Shown here piece by piece: positions 44,990 to 58,500 of a stretch of 64,000 nucleotides of DNA (position 1 is its first letter; every line of letters starts with the position of its first letter). The notes below the pieces were generated by a model, which ran no database searches, was not told where the DNA came from, and saw nothing but the letters and a program-made list of their open reading frames with translations. The stretch covers positions 49,367,466 to 49,431,465 of the forward strand of contig NC_067141.1 of assembly GCF_903995435.1 (NCBI RefSeq), read 5' to 3'. The translations under genes and the position numbers were made by a program. Source of the DNA: Acomys russatus (lineage: Eukaryota; Chordata; Mammalia; Rodentia; Muridae).

Positions 44990-46480
44990 TGGTATTAGTT
45001 CTCTCTAGAAGTGGGCTTGCTGGATTATGATACAATCAATGACTGTGTCCTCAGGAAATACCAAGTTCTATATGCCTTTATGCCAGAGTGCCTAAAGTCC
45101 CCGTCCAGTGTTTGCTACCTACTCTTAATCACCTTAGTCTTTCCAGATCTGCATGAAAATTGTTTGTATCTTTTTATATGGTTTTTAGATCAAACTGAAA
45201 GATCTTTTTTTATCTTTGGTTTGCCAGTGATTTTATATATATTTTTGTTTGTTTGTTTTGAGACAGAGTCTCTCTGTGTTAGCCTTGGCTATCCTGGACT
45301 TGCTTTATAGACCAGGCCTCGAACTCACAGCAATCCACCTGCCTCTGCCTCCCGAGTGCTAGGATTAAAGGCGTGCGCCACCACGCCTATCATTATATAC
45401 TTTTGGATAGTAAGCCTACTCAAGTTTGTAGTTGGTGCTTTCTCATTCTTTGACTTCCCTTCCTTGATATACTATCTTTTGGAGCACAGTTTTTCTTGTT
45501 GATGGGAGTTGAGTTCTCTCCTTGTTGTTTGTGCTTGTGTGTCATAGCTAGGAAACCACTATTTAACCCAACATTATAAATATTTATGCCTATGTTTTAT
45601 AGTTTAGACCCATTTTGAGTTAATTTTTGTATATAAATGACTCTAACTTTATTCTTTTGTATATGGATACTCAATTGCCTAAGTACAATTTATGAAAAGA
45701 TTTTTCTCCCACAAACTGTCAAAAACAGACTATAAACGTGTGGAGTTGCTTCTGGGCAATTCTTGCTTTATAGGAAGCTTTGGAAGTACAAGCACATCTC
45801 AAGACTGTTTGGCTATTCTAGGACTCCAATTCCACATGAATTTAGGATCAACTTTTTGGTATGCGTACACTCAAACTGGGACTTGGTAGGGATTGTATAC
45901 CATGTGTAAATTAATCTGTGTGAAGAAGGCAGTCTTTTAGTGTCATACTTCCCAATCCGTGAATGTATCTTCCACTTTAGGCCTTTGATTTTTTTTTTTT
46001 TTCAGCAATATTGTGTGGTTTTTGCTTTTTATTCTAATTCATTCTTACAAATGGGATGCTTAATTTCATCTCTGGATTTTTTTTTTATTTTTCCATGTCA
46101 TTTACATGCCATTTACAACCAGGTATATAATTTTAATTCTGCATTTCAGATCTGGATGTTTTGTCTCTTCTTGCCAGATTGCCCTAGCTGGAAAATGATG
46201 ATCAGTGGGAGTGGCAATTACAGACATTTTGTCTTCTTCCTGTCTTAAGCGAAAATTTTCAACTTTCCTTTTTAAGTAGAATGCTCTGGGTTCTCACTGA
46301 TGACCTTTAGCAGGTAGAAGAACTCCCCTGATGAGAGGATCATAAGATTGTTTATTCCATTGTACTGATTCCACTTGATCAGGATATTGGATTAAATAGT
46401 CTTTGTCATCAAAATATGTTTTTTAAATCCCATATAATGAGGCATATTTGGCATTGTGACTTTATTGCCCCTAAAAGGAG
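44990..46480 (-). mobile_element. Ancient L1 (L1M-like) ORF2/3' region, antisense
   Basis: Successive blocks match the reversed order of old mammalian L1: gtgggcttgctggattatga, ttttgagttaatttttgtat, gtttggctattctaggactc, tgaatttaggatcaac, gcaggtagaagaactcccct. It is split by a B1 at 45241-45393 and is heavily diverged. The family is given from memory. Confidence 0.65.
45241..45393 (-). repeat. B1 SINE, antisense, inside the old L1
   Basis: Gagacagagtctctctgtgt, cctgcctctgcctcccgagt and gcgtgcgccaccacgcctat. Well preserved. Confidence 0.9.
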
Positions 46481-46795
46481 AACAGATGTTTCATTTTGAA
46501 CTGTTGGGAAGGAATCCCCTCAGAAAACTAAAAGAGCTTGGAAAAATGTGTGTGGGTCACAGGCTGCAATGAAGCCTTTTTTTCCCCCTGCTCTTATCCC
46601 TAGGCCCCAGTTTAAAAAACAAACAAAAACAAACTAATCCTTTTGTGATTTCCTCTCCCAATGGAGAAAATTTAAGCCTAAATATACTCAGCTAAATTTA
46701 CTAAACAGGTATACTTTTCTAAAATTCAGGTGCACCATTTCAAGATTCCAGGTAGAGTGAGCATTTCCATCTTGAATTCTTTGCTCATACCAACT

Positions 46796-46918
46796 TTTTG
46801 TTTGTTTTTCAAGACAGAGTTTCTCTGTGTTAGCTTTGTTTGTACTGGACTTGCTTTGTAGACCCGCCTGCCTCTGCCTCCCGAGTACTGGGATTAAAGC
46901 ACCACACCCAGCTGCTCA
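46796..46918 (-). repeat. B1 SINE, antisense, with internal deletion
   Basis: Aagacagagtttctctgtgt to cctgcctctgcctcccgagt, missing part of the middle after ttgctttgtagaccc. Confidence 0.85.
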
Positions 46919-47059
46919 TACCAATTATTAAAATACTCAAGCCATATAGCTCATTTTAAAGTTTTTTAAATATATATATTAAAAGGCTAGGGATATAAAA
47001 ATAGCTTTGAAATATGGACAGAATAAAAGCAGTTGTAAAAGATCCATTTTTTTTTCCAA

Positions 47060-49386
47060 CCAGTATGTTAGAAAGTTTATTTCAGTAACATTGTAAGGCA
47101 ACAATTAATCTTCAACAAGTCATCAAAAACAGTGAAAAAAAGATGGACAGACATGTTCATCAACGGCTTCCTGAGTCACATAGGCTGGCTTGTGGCCCAT
47201 CCTCCTTCATGGTAAAACCTTGGGGCGGAATCTTAGACATTTAATTATAGCTGCTAAACTTAGAAACACTTCATAGAACAATCTTTCTTAAAAATTAAGA
47301 ACTGTGAAATCACAATTCTTCATACTTCTCCCTATGTTTCTCTCTATGTTTACACTCATTAGGGGAAACACATTACTTAAGAACTTGAAAATATCTTTTT
47401 AGAAGTGAATTACACTAGTGATCAGATAATCTTTAAAAGGGGAGGGCTACTGATAACTACAATGTGTGCTTATTAAAAGCCATGAATACTGTGTGTAATT
47501 ACTTGACCATTTATGTCCTTTAAGCATGCCCTGAAATCAATTGAGCATCTTGTTACTGGCTGCATAATGTTATGTTAAAGAAGACTAAATTGTATGCATA
47601 GAGAAATAACCCAAAGACAAAAAGAAAACCATGATTGATTATACTAAAAAAGCATCCTGCCAAAAAAAAATCAGAGAACATCTTGGCTTTTTATGTGCTT
47701 CCTCAGCATGACAGTTTGCTTCCCTCCCCCATAATTTATAGTGTTCAATTTCAGATTAGCGTAGATACAGGACAAACACCTGTATTTTGGACTTCATTGA
47801 GCTATATTAGTACTGTTAGTTATCTTCCTCAGCTGTGGTTCTCTATAAGCGATACACAAACCCTCAAACTTTTAAGTACTGCCTGGCAGATAATGTGTAC
47901 ACACTAGGAGCCAGTCACTTGAAGCACTCACTATCTAAGATCCTGTGACAGTCAGCAGATCTGCCGTTCAGCTCGCTGCGCCCCTCATGTCTCCATGGTC
48001 AAGTTCTTAAGGAGATTAGGCAGGCAATATAAGGAACATGATTAAGAAACTGACACATATCACACAAGCAGTTTTAAGGTTTTCTCTTGCACTGTACACT
48101 TGACTGTGCTCTTGCTGAAGTTTCAGGGTTCTGAGATGCCTTCTTGTTCCTGCCTGACAAGTATATTAGTTTGCTTTATTTTTGCATTACTATGGCTTTT
48201 CTCAACTATATTTGGGTCATGCTTGTTGGCTAACTCAAATTTTGTCTTCTCACATTTATGACTGTAAAAGGGAAATGAGCCCCTTTTAATCTCATCATGT
48301 CTGTCAGCGCTGGGAACTAGAGAAGCCACGGGCACTGCTAGGACATACCTCAGAAGCTACAAACCTGTCTTCAAAATGAAAAGCACCATTAAGTCTTTAT
48401 GCAGGATCTGAATGAACAGTAACAGACACAGGTATGGTTGTCCTCTGTAAGCCTCAGCTCAGTGTCAGGAGAACCAGGCTCACTGACAGCAAGTTAGTAA
48501 GAACTTATTCACCTGCTAGAAAACAGAAAACCCAATGCAGCAATAAAATTATTTTCTAAAGGATTAACCTTATGTAACAGGATTCCTATAAAACAAAGAG
48601 ACTAAATATTATAAATGCCCAATACTCCCCACTCTCTTCCACCTCAGAATAGCTATGCTGGCAACTCAGTACTCCAGGAAAGAAGTTTAGATCCAGTGCT
48701 TGCACAAATAAAACAACCCATGAAGTATAAGAAGAAAATGTAGCTGAAGAAATGTTCTCTTCCCCAGGTAAATGACAGGAATATATTTGAGAGGAAAACA
48801 GACACTGAGTCTTCAGGAAAGTGGCAGCAGCTTCCACAACAGGGAGTCAGGCCCAGGACTCTGCACCAGCGTTTAGGCTTCAGAATAGACATACGACTGC
48901 TCTTGAGGCACCTAAGGTGCTGCACTGCTTCCAGCTTCATGGCATTTACTTCCCAGTGACCAGCAGCTATAGCGCAAGGAGAGGCACTCCTGCACTGAAT
49001 GGTATTTTACCCAGCATCCATTGACAACAAGTGGACTTACCTATTTCATTAACAGTGGTCAAAGAGTCAACATCTTTCTTGATCCTCAAAGAAAAGCTGC
49101 TGAAGTGGTATGCTGCTGAGTCCTTAGAGTCATATGAATGACATATGAGTGGCAGTATCCACATGTGCTTAAGTGCCAGAAAACAGGAATTTTCAAGTGA
49201 CAAAAAGGCCTGGCATCACTATCCCAAAGTGTAACCCACACAGTACTTGGCCCTGAAGAGTGTTAACCCAAAAACTCTTTGAACATAAGCTCTTTAAACT
49301 TCACTGACTTGTGTTACAAACAACCATGGGAGAGAAACTGTCCTGTGGCATGTCCAAAGGCACGTGCCAAAAGTTCATCCACAATG
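47060..49386 (-). other. ERMP1: ERMP1 3' UTR
   Basis: Sequence downstream of the ERMP1 stop on the minus strand. A minus-strand AATAAA at 47076-47081, with an A-rich stretch about 12-20 nt further on, gives a UTR of about 2.3 kb, which fits the long 3' UTR I recall for this mRNA. A closer AATAAA at 48175-48180 would give about 1.2 kb. The borders are inferred. Confidence 0.6.
47076..47081 (-). terminator. ERMP1: Candidate ERMP1 poly(A) signal
   Basis: TTTATT on the + strand reads AATAAA on the transcript strand. It lies about 2.3 kb after the stop codon, in ttagaaagtttatttcag. The alternative signal at 48175-48180 is nearer. Confidence 0.5.
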
Positions 49387-49551
49387 TTAAAACACAAAGA
49401 GACTATAGGTGGAAACCCACGCAGAGGGAAATGACCAATCTGGGAACTTCTCCTTCAGAGCATCCAGCTGAGAAGATCTCTTGTCTTCCCCTGATAGATA
49501 GTGGGCAGCAATGGCCACAGTGACCATTCCTTCTGGCTGTTCTTCTGAGAC
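49387..49551 (-). CDS. ERMP1: ERMP1 window exon 7 (last coding exon)
   Basis: Codes for residues 335-388, VSEEQPEGMVTVAIAAH through the C-terminal end SLFVF, then TAA at 49387-49389. The acceptor is ctccagcag. The intron before it is only 90 nt. Confidence 0.95.
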   Translation of the reverse strand, partial: VSEEQPEGMVTVAIAAHYLSGEDKRSSQLDALKEKFPDWSFPSAWVSTYSLFVF

Positions 49552-52500
49552 CTGCTGGAGAAACATCAGTTAGTTCTCCAAAGCCAGAACGCTAAATTCT
49601 AAGGCTGTTAAGTACTATCTAGGAGTCTGAGAAATTCCCACCTGCACTTCTATCCAGAACTGCCATGCAGAGGCCTGGAGTCCATGGGAGTAAAACACAA
49701 AGTAGTCCCCTCCTTTGCTTGTGACAGGAGTGCCATTGCCAAGAGACCACAGAGAAAGCGTTGATCCTTTGTGGGTTCGAACATAGAAACACATATGGCT
49801 TGGTCCTGTAAGAGGATCATTTTAAGTCAATCAGTAGTGATAAACAATACATTTAACACTCAAACCATACTGTTAAACTTCATCTGTGGTATGACTTCAG
49901 ATGGACTCTCTTCAAGGCTCAAGTAGGTTTAACAGTTTGGATATTCAGTATCTAGCACCAAGATTAATGAAAGAACAGAAAAGGCAGAATCTAAATGAGA
50001 AAAGTGACTTGGTAACTGGTGGTGGAATTTACCTAATTTCCAGTTCTACTCTACCCCCAGAAAAGGCTGCAGGGAGAGTTGAAAGGTAATCTGCCTATAG
50101 TGAGTTCTTTAAGGCTCTCAGTGTTTGGACTAGGGTAACTGATCAACCTGACTCAAATCCACTATTTACATGTTATCACAAATGTCAGGGTACTAGAGTC
50201 TAGCCAACTTGACACAAAGTTAACCATCCCATTGCCTATCTGATTTATGCCAAAGACTCAGAACACTCTAAGAAGTCTGGAGTCATTCTGCAAGCAGCAG
50301 AACCTAACTGCATTTTAAGGTGGGAGATGACACCCAAGTAGTAGAAGATTACCTGGCAGCACTGTGAGGGAAATCCTAGGACAAGACTTAGAGGCAAAAC
50401 ACTAGTTGGGATCTGGACGAGCTACAACATGGAAAGATGAACAGAATGTACACGAAAAGTTTCCAGGTCAATGCAGATCTGTTTGACAATGAACTGTGTC
50501 TAAAACTTAAGACGTTCAGTAAAGTGTCTTAAAAATCATAACCAAACTGGGCAGTGGTGTTGCACATCATTAGTCCCACAGCACTCAGGAGGCAGAGGCA
50601 GGTGGATCTCTGGTTTCAAGGCCAGCCTGGAATACAGAGGGAGTTCTAGGAGAGCTAAGGTTACACAGAGAAGCCCTGTCACAAAAGAAAGAAAATGTCA
50701 AACCAGACCAAGTAGCACACTCCAGTAATCAATCCCTCTGGAGACTGAAACAGAACAAGTTTGAAGCTAGCTTGTCTCCCTACCCCACCCCCCAAAAAAA
50801 CCTAAAAGAAATAAGCTCTATTCATCTTAAGTTTGAAGGGAACCATATACAATTTATTAAAAGGTTTACATGAAAAAGCAAGGAAGTGTCACAGGATTTG
50901 CCTGTGGCTTCTGAGGCCAACTTCATATACTCCTAAAGGAGGTTAACTTAGAAGGAAATAGACTTACTGCAAGTCTAAAAGTTTAATTTGGAGCTAGAGA
51001 GTGTTCAGCTATTAAGAGCACCTGCTGTTTCACTGTGTCATTTGCTAGTCTAGAGTTCCATATATAGACCAGGCTGGCCTTGAACACACAGATCTGCTTG
51101 CCTCCACCTCTAGAGTGCTAGCATTAAAGGTGTGCACACCACATCCATCCTGGTTTTAATTGGCATTTCAAAAAAAATGGATTTTCTTTCATTCAAACCT
51201 GAGCAATGTATTTGACTCTGTATACTTAATTGCTTATGTCTGGATGGCAAAAATGACACTGGGAAAGAAAGAAATTAAAATCATTCTTATTATAAGGTAG
51301 TTAGCCAAGTGTGGTGACACATATATAAGGCAGAGGCAGGAGGACCACAAGCTGAGAATAGACAGCTACAGGGCAAGGCCCTGTCTCAAGCAAACCAAAG
51401 GCATCCTCACCCAGCAACAGTGTTGTTTGGAAATGAAACTGGATTAGCTGTAAATACACAGCTAATCAATAAAAACAAAACTGCAGCAAGAGGGGTGGCT
51501 CAGCAGGTGAGAATACTTGCTGCCTTTCCTAGTTGTAACTAGTTGTAACTGAGAATTCACAGTAACCAAAAGAAAGCTCTGGAGAGCTATAGTTGACTCT
51601 AGAGCAAAAACTTTTACTGGTGAAAAGGCATTACATAAGGTCAAAAAGAAGCATCTATAATGAATACTTGAAATATATGTACCTAACAGAAAATTTTTAA
51701 GAAGGGTGAGGCAGAAACTCAGAGCTGGACCACATGACAGCCATAGAGTACACAGCTAACAGAGGCAGCTCACAAGGTGCATTGCCCATGCCACCACACC
51801 CTCATATTTCGAACAGAAATCAGGCAAACTATGATTTGTTGGCTCAAAATGAGATTAAAACAACAAAACTGACATCAGAGAAGAGGCTGGGAAATTCTGC
51901 ATTATTTGGAAACTAAAAACCACATTTCTGATAACAAATGGGTCAAGGGCTGGGATGTAGTTCAGTGGTAGAACTCTTGCCTTGCATGGGTAAAGTGTTG
52001 GTAACAAGTAACATGAGAAAGGATTTGGTTTTAGTATTTTGAACTAACTACTAAAATACAGCTTAAAATTAGTGGGATCTAGAGCCAGCTTCATAAAGTA
52101 GGCCATAGCACCTTATGGGATGTATAACTCAAAGTCAGGTTCAAGGGAAAATTAGCAACAGTAATAGGTTTCTGAATATTGTAACAAACAAAAACTCAAA
52201 ATCAAACATTGTGATAGTCTGCATGTCACTCGCCCCACAGGCTTAGTCCCCAGTAGTAGAAGTGTTCGGCAAAGACTAGAAGGTGTGGCCTTACTAGAGG
52301 AGCGTAGGCTCCGAGGTTTCAAAAGCCCGTACCATTTCCACTTATTAAAAGATAAGCTCTCAGCTACTGCTCCTGCGCTGAGCCCATCACCTTGTTCCAC
52401 CTCAGAGTGATCATGGACTCCAGCCCTCTGGAACTGTGAGCCCCAAACTAAATGCTTTATTTTATAAGTGGTCTTAGTTATAGTGTCTTAGCACAGCAAC

Positions 52501-55500
52501 AGAAAAATAATTAAGACAAACATGTAATGAATTCAAGCTACTTCTAGCGGCGTTTGCACATGCTGCATGCTGTAACTTTCTGAACACACAACCTGGATAT
52601 TTTCTAATACGTATATGATGCCACCAAATGCTGCCTGAATACTGAGATTCAATATTCACTGGGTTATGAATTAGTATTTATACTGTCGACACAAATGTCC
52701 TTCTCCTACAGAAGCATAATGTTATATAAGCTAACTACTGTGGACTAGACTTTAATCTTCAAACTTCCTGTTTGAGTTCCTGACAAGCTTCACTTAAGAG
52801 TTGTTAAGTGAAATTTGTCTTGGGATTAGGACAAAATTTTACAATTTCTGAAATGGCCCTAAACATACATCTGCCATTTTGTACTACATTTTTACTCAGT
52901 GGTACTCTCAGCATCAATACTTGTAAAGTACAGAAGATGCTCTAAAACCTGTAACAGCAAGTACTCAGATAAATTTTTTATGTAGGAAATAGACAACCAC
53001 ATCCATGTATCTCACCAGTGTGCAAACTTGCTTTTGTCTTTAATAACTGGTAAAATTATATGTATACAAAGAGCTGTATTAAAATAAATTCCTCTGACTT
53101 ATTATTAGTGTTTGATTTATATATCAATTTTATAGCCCCAGAGCCAAATAAAAATTTCTCAGGTGTAAAAATTTTAAGAAACCTTGACCAAGAGCATAAG
53201 CAGTATTCAAAGAGAAATTTATACTAGTGAATTCCTATTGTTAGGAATAACAATCTAAAGGGGTAATTTAAACTTCCACTTTAGTAGACAAGAAAAGGAA
53301 GAGTAAATGAAAAAACAGGAACAGTGCAACAATAGTAATCTGGAGCAGAGTTCAAAGAAGACTACAACAAAACCAAAAGCTGGCTTCGGGGAAAAAATGA
53401 ACAAACTTGATAAACTTTAAACTGTGCTTTCTGCTAAAACTTTTGCCATCCTAAAACTGTTCTAACCAATAAAATACATTAGATTTTCTTCAGGAAGCAC
53501 CTTTCAGTTGCTATTAAAAATACTATAAGGTACAAGGTGTGAGGGTACATGTTTCCAGCACCGAGGCAGGGAGGCCATTAATAATAGGCTAGCCTGGGTT
53601 CTACAGTGAGACAGCTTCAGTTAACCAATCAATCAATCCATAGATAAATAAATGTTGCTCTGATATACTGGATGAGAAGACACACATAGCAACGTGCTGA
53701 AAGCTTAGGAAGTGAGCTGAGAAGAAAACTGGCTCACCTGTTGCTTCAAAGGTCAACTTTATAGAATCCCATGGTGTCTTCTCTTTGGATATAAGTCTGA
53801 AATGAACAGGGTTTCTTGGAGAAATTTCTGGAGCTGGGAGATACCAATTTTTCCTATTGGAAAGGTAGTGTTAATATTTAGGATGCTTAATTAACTAACA
53901 GTAATCCATAACTCACAGAACAGTTCAGAACACACAAGGGACTATGAAAGCACCTGGTGAATATGGTAGCTGATGCCTAGGTTGTGTAACAAACCCTTCC
54001 CAACTTTTTAAGATCAAAAAAGCTAAGGGCTGGAGAGATGGCCCAACAGTTAAAAGCCCAGGCTACTGTTACAGAGGACCCAAGTTCAGTTCCCAGCATC
54101 CCATGACAGCTCACAGCCACCTGTAACTCCAAACCAGAGATTCTGCACTGTCTTCTGGCCTGCCCGGGCACAAGGCACATACTGTGCCATAAGTGCAGGG
54201 AAACATACACATGGAATTAAGTAAATATTTTTAAAAGAACAAGAACTGTGTAGACAGTTCTACTACCCATCCCATTTCCTCTGATGGATCCTGAAGTGCC
54301 GACTGTAAGAGCATCTCGTACGTGGATGAAGTGGTAACTGTTGTTTGTATTATACTAGTTAGGAGTGTCACTCCAACTACTATTCAGGTTCTTGAAGAGA
54401 GACTTACTACATTTAAAAAAGAAAACTATTCTCCGAAGTTCATCACCTGACTAAAGAAATGGAAATTTTGTAGTAATACTGAAACATTACAGACAGCACT
54501 TGACTGGGTTAAAGATAAGTTTCAATTAAAAAGAATCTTGACACAATGATAGAATTTAGGGAATACCTTCCAACTTAAGAAAAAGTAATGAACTAACCTG
54601 ATCAGAAAGTGCACTGGAAGATACCACGGGAAGCCGCAAAGTGGGGCATTCTCCTCACAGTGAGCGCGGATGGTATCATTGATCTCAGGAATGTGGGGTG
54701 TTACATGAGACATTCCAGTATAATCAAACCCATTGATCCATATTCCAGAGTCTCTTTTTACTATGTTTCCTTCCAAGTTATGAAAAGTTCTGGTTACATG
54801 CTGAAAAGAACAAGATTCATAAGAAAACTGTTTCAGCTAGTTCACCCACATTCCTACCCCTGTTCAATCAAGATGAAAAGACCATTCCAAGAATTGATTG
54901 GAAGCAGGAAAACAAAAAGGAGACTTAATAATTACTAAGTTATTGTTAGTGGGGTTTTTTTTATTTTAAACTAGTTGACAGATATGTAAACGATTTTTAT
55001 TATAAACCGCAAATATAGTTGAATGAATATTTAAAACATATATATAAATTGATCAAAGAGAGTGTGTATGTTTGTCGAGTCAATTACTCAGAGGTTCAAT
55101 AGAGAGTCATTTGAGCCCAGGGGCTGAAGGCAAAACTAGGTAATATTGCAAATAGTTATGTCCCAAAAGTGAAATGGGGGCTGGGAAGAAGGCTTAGTGG
55201 TTAAGAGCATGTACTGCTGCTCTTTGAGGACCATGGTTCAGTTCCCACAGCAGGTGGCTCATAACAACCTGTAACTCCAGCTCCAGGGACTTGATGCCTC
55301 TAGCTTCCTAGAGCACGTGCACTCTGTGTGCACACCAACACAGACACACGTGTATTCATAATCAAAAATAAAATATCTTAACAACCAAACATCAAAAAAT
55401 TGAAACTCTACTCAAATTTAAGTTAGAATCCCTTTCATAAAAAGATTTAAAACAAAACATAGGAAGCATATGTGTATTCATTCTTATTTCCTCTATAGTG

Positions 55501-58500
55501 TTAACATGAAATTAATCTATATGCAGACAGACAGGTATGGCAGCACACAACATGTCAGTCCTCATTACCAACAGGCCTACAATTCATTTAAAATAGCTAC
55601 TCAGCAGTGGAAAATACCCTGAAGCCAGGGAACAGCAAAGAACAGACCTGTGTGACATAGGCTGGCAAGCTGACGCATGTTTTGTTGAGCTTTGGGTTGA
55701 TAGTAACTTGTACACCTGGCAAGGCCTAAAATAGCTTCCCCACCCCCCACCCCCTGCCCCTTATAGGGAAACGGGCCCAAAGCAAATCACAGTCCTTATA
55801 AAAATTATAATGTAGCTTTTCCTAAACACTACCACTATAGTTGGAACAACTCACACACCACTGAAAGCCACACCAGGCCACTGTAAAAGCTGTTTTTCAC
55901 CAAAGTTTTTACATGAAACAAATCGTGGTCCTTTAAGACCAAAGGTCAGTTTGTCCTCCTTCAAAATCTTTCAAGTTCCAGTATTTTGATTTTTTTCAAT
56001 TCTTGAATAACTACTAAATTATGCCTCATTTGGAATTAAACTTTCCACAGCCTCTATCTAACAAAAATGGAAGCAAAGCTCTGGCTATATAGGACCACTT
56101 ACTTCTGAGAGGTTTTGGAGGAAAAAAAAAACCAAAAACAAAAACACATGAAATCTAAAGAACGTCCTAAACCTCATTTTAATAACCCTTTCTTAGGTTA
56201 TTTTCATCACTTACCACTTTGGCTATTACTATGGCTCAATTTTACTAACAATTTTTAATTTCTATTTTATTTTGCCAAAATATAGTTTAAGACCTTTTAG
56301 TCAGCCTACAGATATTTAAGGATTTTGGGTTTTGTTTTTGGCTTTTTGTGGGGGGGGGGGTTGGTTTTTTGTTGTTTTTAGATACAAAGTTTCTGTGTGT
56401 AGCCTTAGCTGTCTTGGACTCACTTTGTAGACCAGGCTGACCTCAAACTCACAGTGATCCACCGTATGTATGTGTGTATATGTATGTATGTGTGTATATA
56501 TATGTGTGTATGTATGTATATGTATATATGTGTGTATATGTGTGTATGTATGTGTGTATATGTATATATGTGTGTATATGTATGTGTGTATGTATGTATA
56601 TGTATATATGTGTGTATATGTGTGTATGTATGTGTGTATATGTATATATGTGTGTATATGTATATATGTGTGTATATGTATGTATGTGTGTATATGTATG
56701 TATGTGTGTATATGTATATATGTGTGTATATGTATGTGTGTATGCATATTTTGTGTGTGCGTGCACATACACATACGCGCGTGCACACACAATGGAAAAT
56801 GTGTTTAGGTAATAAGAATGCCCACTTGATGGTCAATGTTCTTGCTGCTTTATACACAAAGAAATCAAAATCAACTAAATTATGTCAATAGCAGAAAAGT
56901 GAGCTTTTCTGTTCACTTGTGAGGCTTAAAATTCACAAAGCAAACTTCATCTCCTGAACCTTAGGAAGAACTGCCCTTACCTGAAGGAACACTCTCTTTG
57001 GCTTTGGATTCGCGGGATTGGAGCTGTATGGGAAAAAAGCTCCACTGCAGACGAGGAGGAGCGTGGCTGCACACACCAGTGTTAGGGTCAGAATGGTTTT
57101 CTTTGTGCTATTCACAAGGTAGATGAAGTTAATCTACAAGCACAGAAACAAATTATGATTCATACCATTGGTAGAGAGGTGTTTTTAAATGATAACTTTT
57201 AGTAGGTATTATCTAACACACAATAAAATAAAAGCTAGGAGCCTGGGTGTGAACTGTGAACTGGTAAACAAAACAATTCCTTGGGTATTTCCATCCTACA
57301 TGAGAGCCTAGAAAATGGCAGATGCCTTCAGTGGGCCAGAGGGCAGCAGGGAGGAGACAAAGCACGGTGGGCCTGTGTTCAAGCACCAGAGGAAAATGGA
57401 CCAGAATCTCGTCAGTGGCCAAGGCATTGCCTTCTATGACTCACTGGCCAGCAATGGCATCCTGCACAGCAGACACCACGGAACTGAACCCAAACATGGC
57501 ATTAAAGCCACCAAACTGTCAAAGGTAAGTTTTCATGCCTAAGCATGTGTTTCAATAAAATTCAGATTCTACCTCTATTGTTTTTATAATATGCTAATGA
57601 GAGTTGGAGTTATATAGACTCGTTTTTAGATGGACCTTCTAGACATTGCATTTGAGGAAAAACTATACTATGAAACAATACTGTTCTTTTTAGGTTAACA
57701 CTTAAACTTGGAACAGTAAACATGAATGGCTCAGTTGCTAGGCTGGCATCCAAAAGAGCCAACAAAATATACTTAGTTTTTTTTTTTTTTTTTAAACAAA
57801 ATCAGCAAATTGAAATATGAGTACACACAATATATTCACAGTCCCCTCAGTTCTGAGAAACTTCTGAATCTAGCTCCTATTTTTGTTTCTTCATCTTCCT
57901 GCCTACCCCTAAGCTCATAAAGAACATGAATATAAAGATATTTTCCATGAGAGGAAAATAAAAAAATAAGAAAGAATCAAAGCCTGTGTAAAGTTAATGG
58001 CTCTTCATATCTAGTGTTCCAGTGTCCTTACCTGGCAATTTCAACAAAAGGATACTGCACTTGGGCCAAAGATCTTACGTTTACATACCATGTTAGGGAA
58101 TAAACACCCCAGGACTTAAGGCAGTGAGACAGTGAAACAACTTGTAGCCCTATCTGTTCCTCTACCAAATTGCAATATGCTCAAAATGTCCCACCAAGTA
58201 ATGAGCTTCCTCCCTCTACTGAAATCTTGCTAAGTCTGGACATACAGAAGCTGTTCGGTTAGAGTTGGATAAAGGAAAGGAAATAGAGGGAAGTTAATAT
58301 ATTTTAGTAATATATATTAAATTATACATATATATATAATTTAAAAATAAATAAATCCTTACTATAATGTCATTCTGGCACTCCCAAGCTAGCTAGCTAC
58401 TGCCAAAGCTATCCTAAAACCCAACTTTAAGCTACTGCCTCCTACTGAAGTTCCCTCTTTTCTAAATCATAAGGCTCATCTTCTGGGTACTTATAAGCAA

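Larger units (their letters stand above)
49806..53737 (-). other. ERMP1: ERMP1 intron (window exons 5-6)
   Basis: Holds the SINEs and the rodent repeat listed separately. A further unnamed rodent-repeat trace is at about 50190-50240 (tctagccaacttgacacaaa). 52525-53520 is AT-rich with nothing recognised. Confidence 0.5.

Noticed and set aside
56316..56891. Overlapping open frames of 112-158 codons on both strands, rich in Tyr/Cys/Val or His/Thr/Ile
   Set aside because: They are produced by the alternating TATG/TG/TA repeat, which has no stop codon in several frames.
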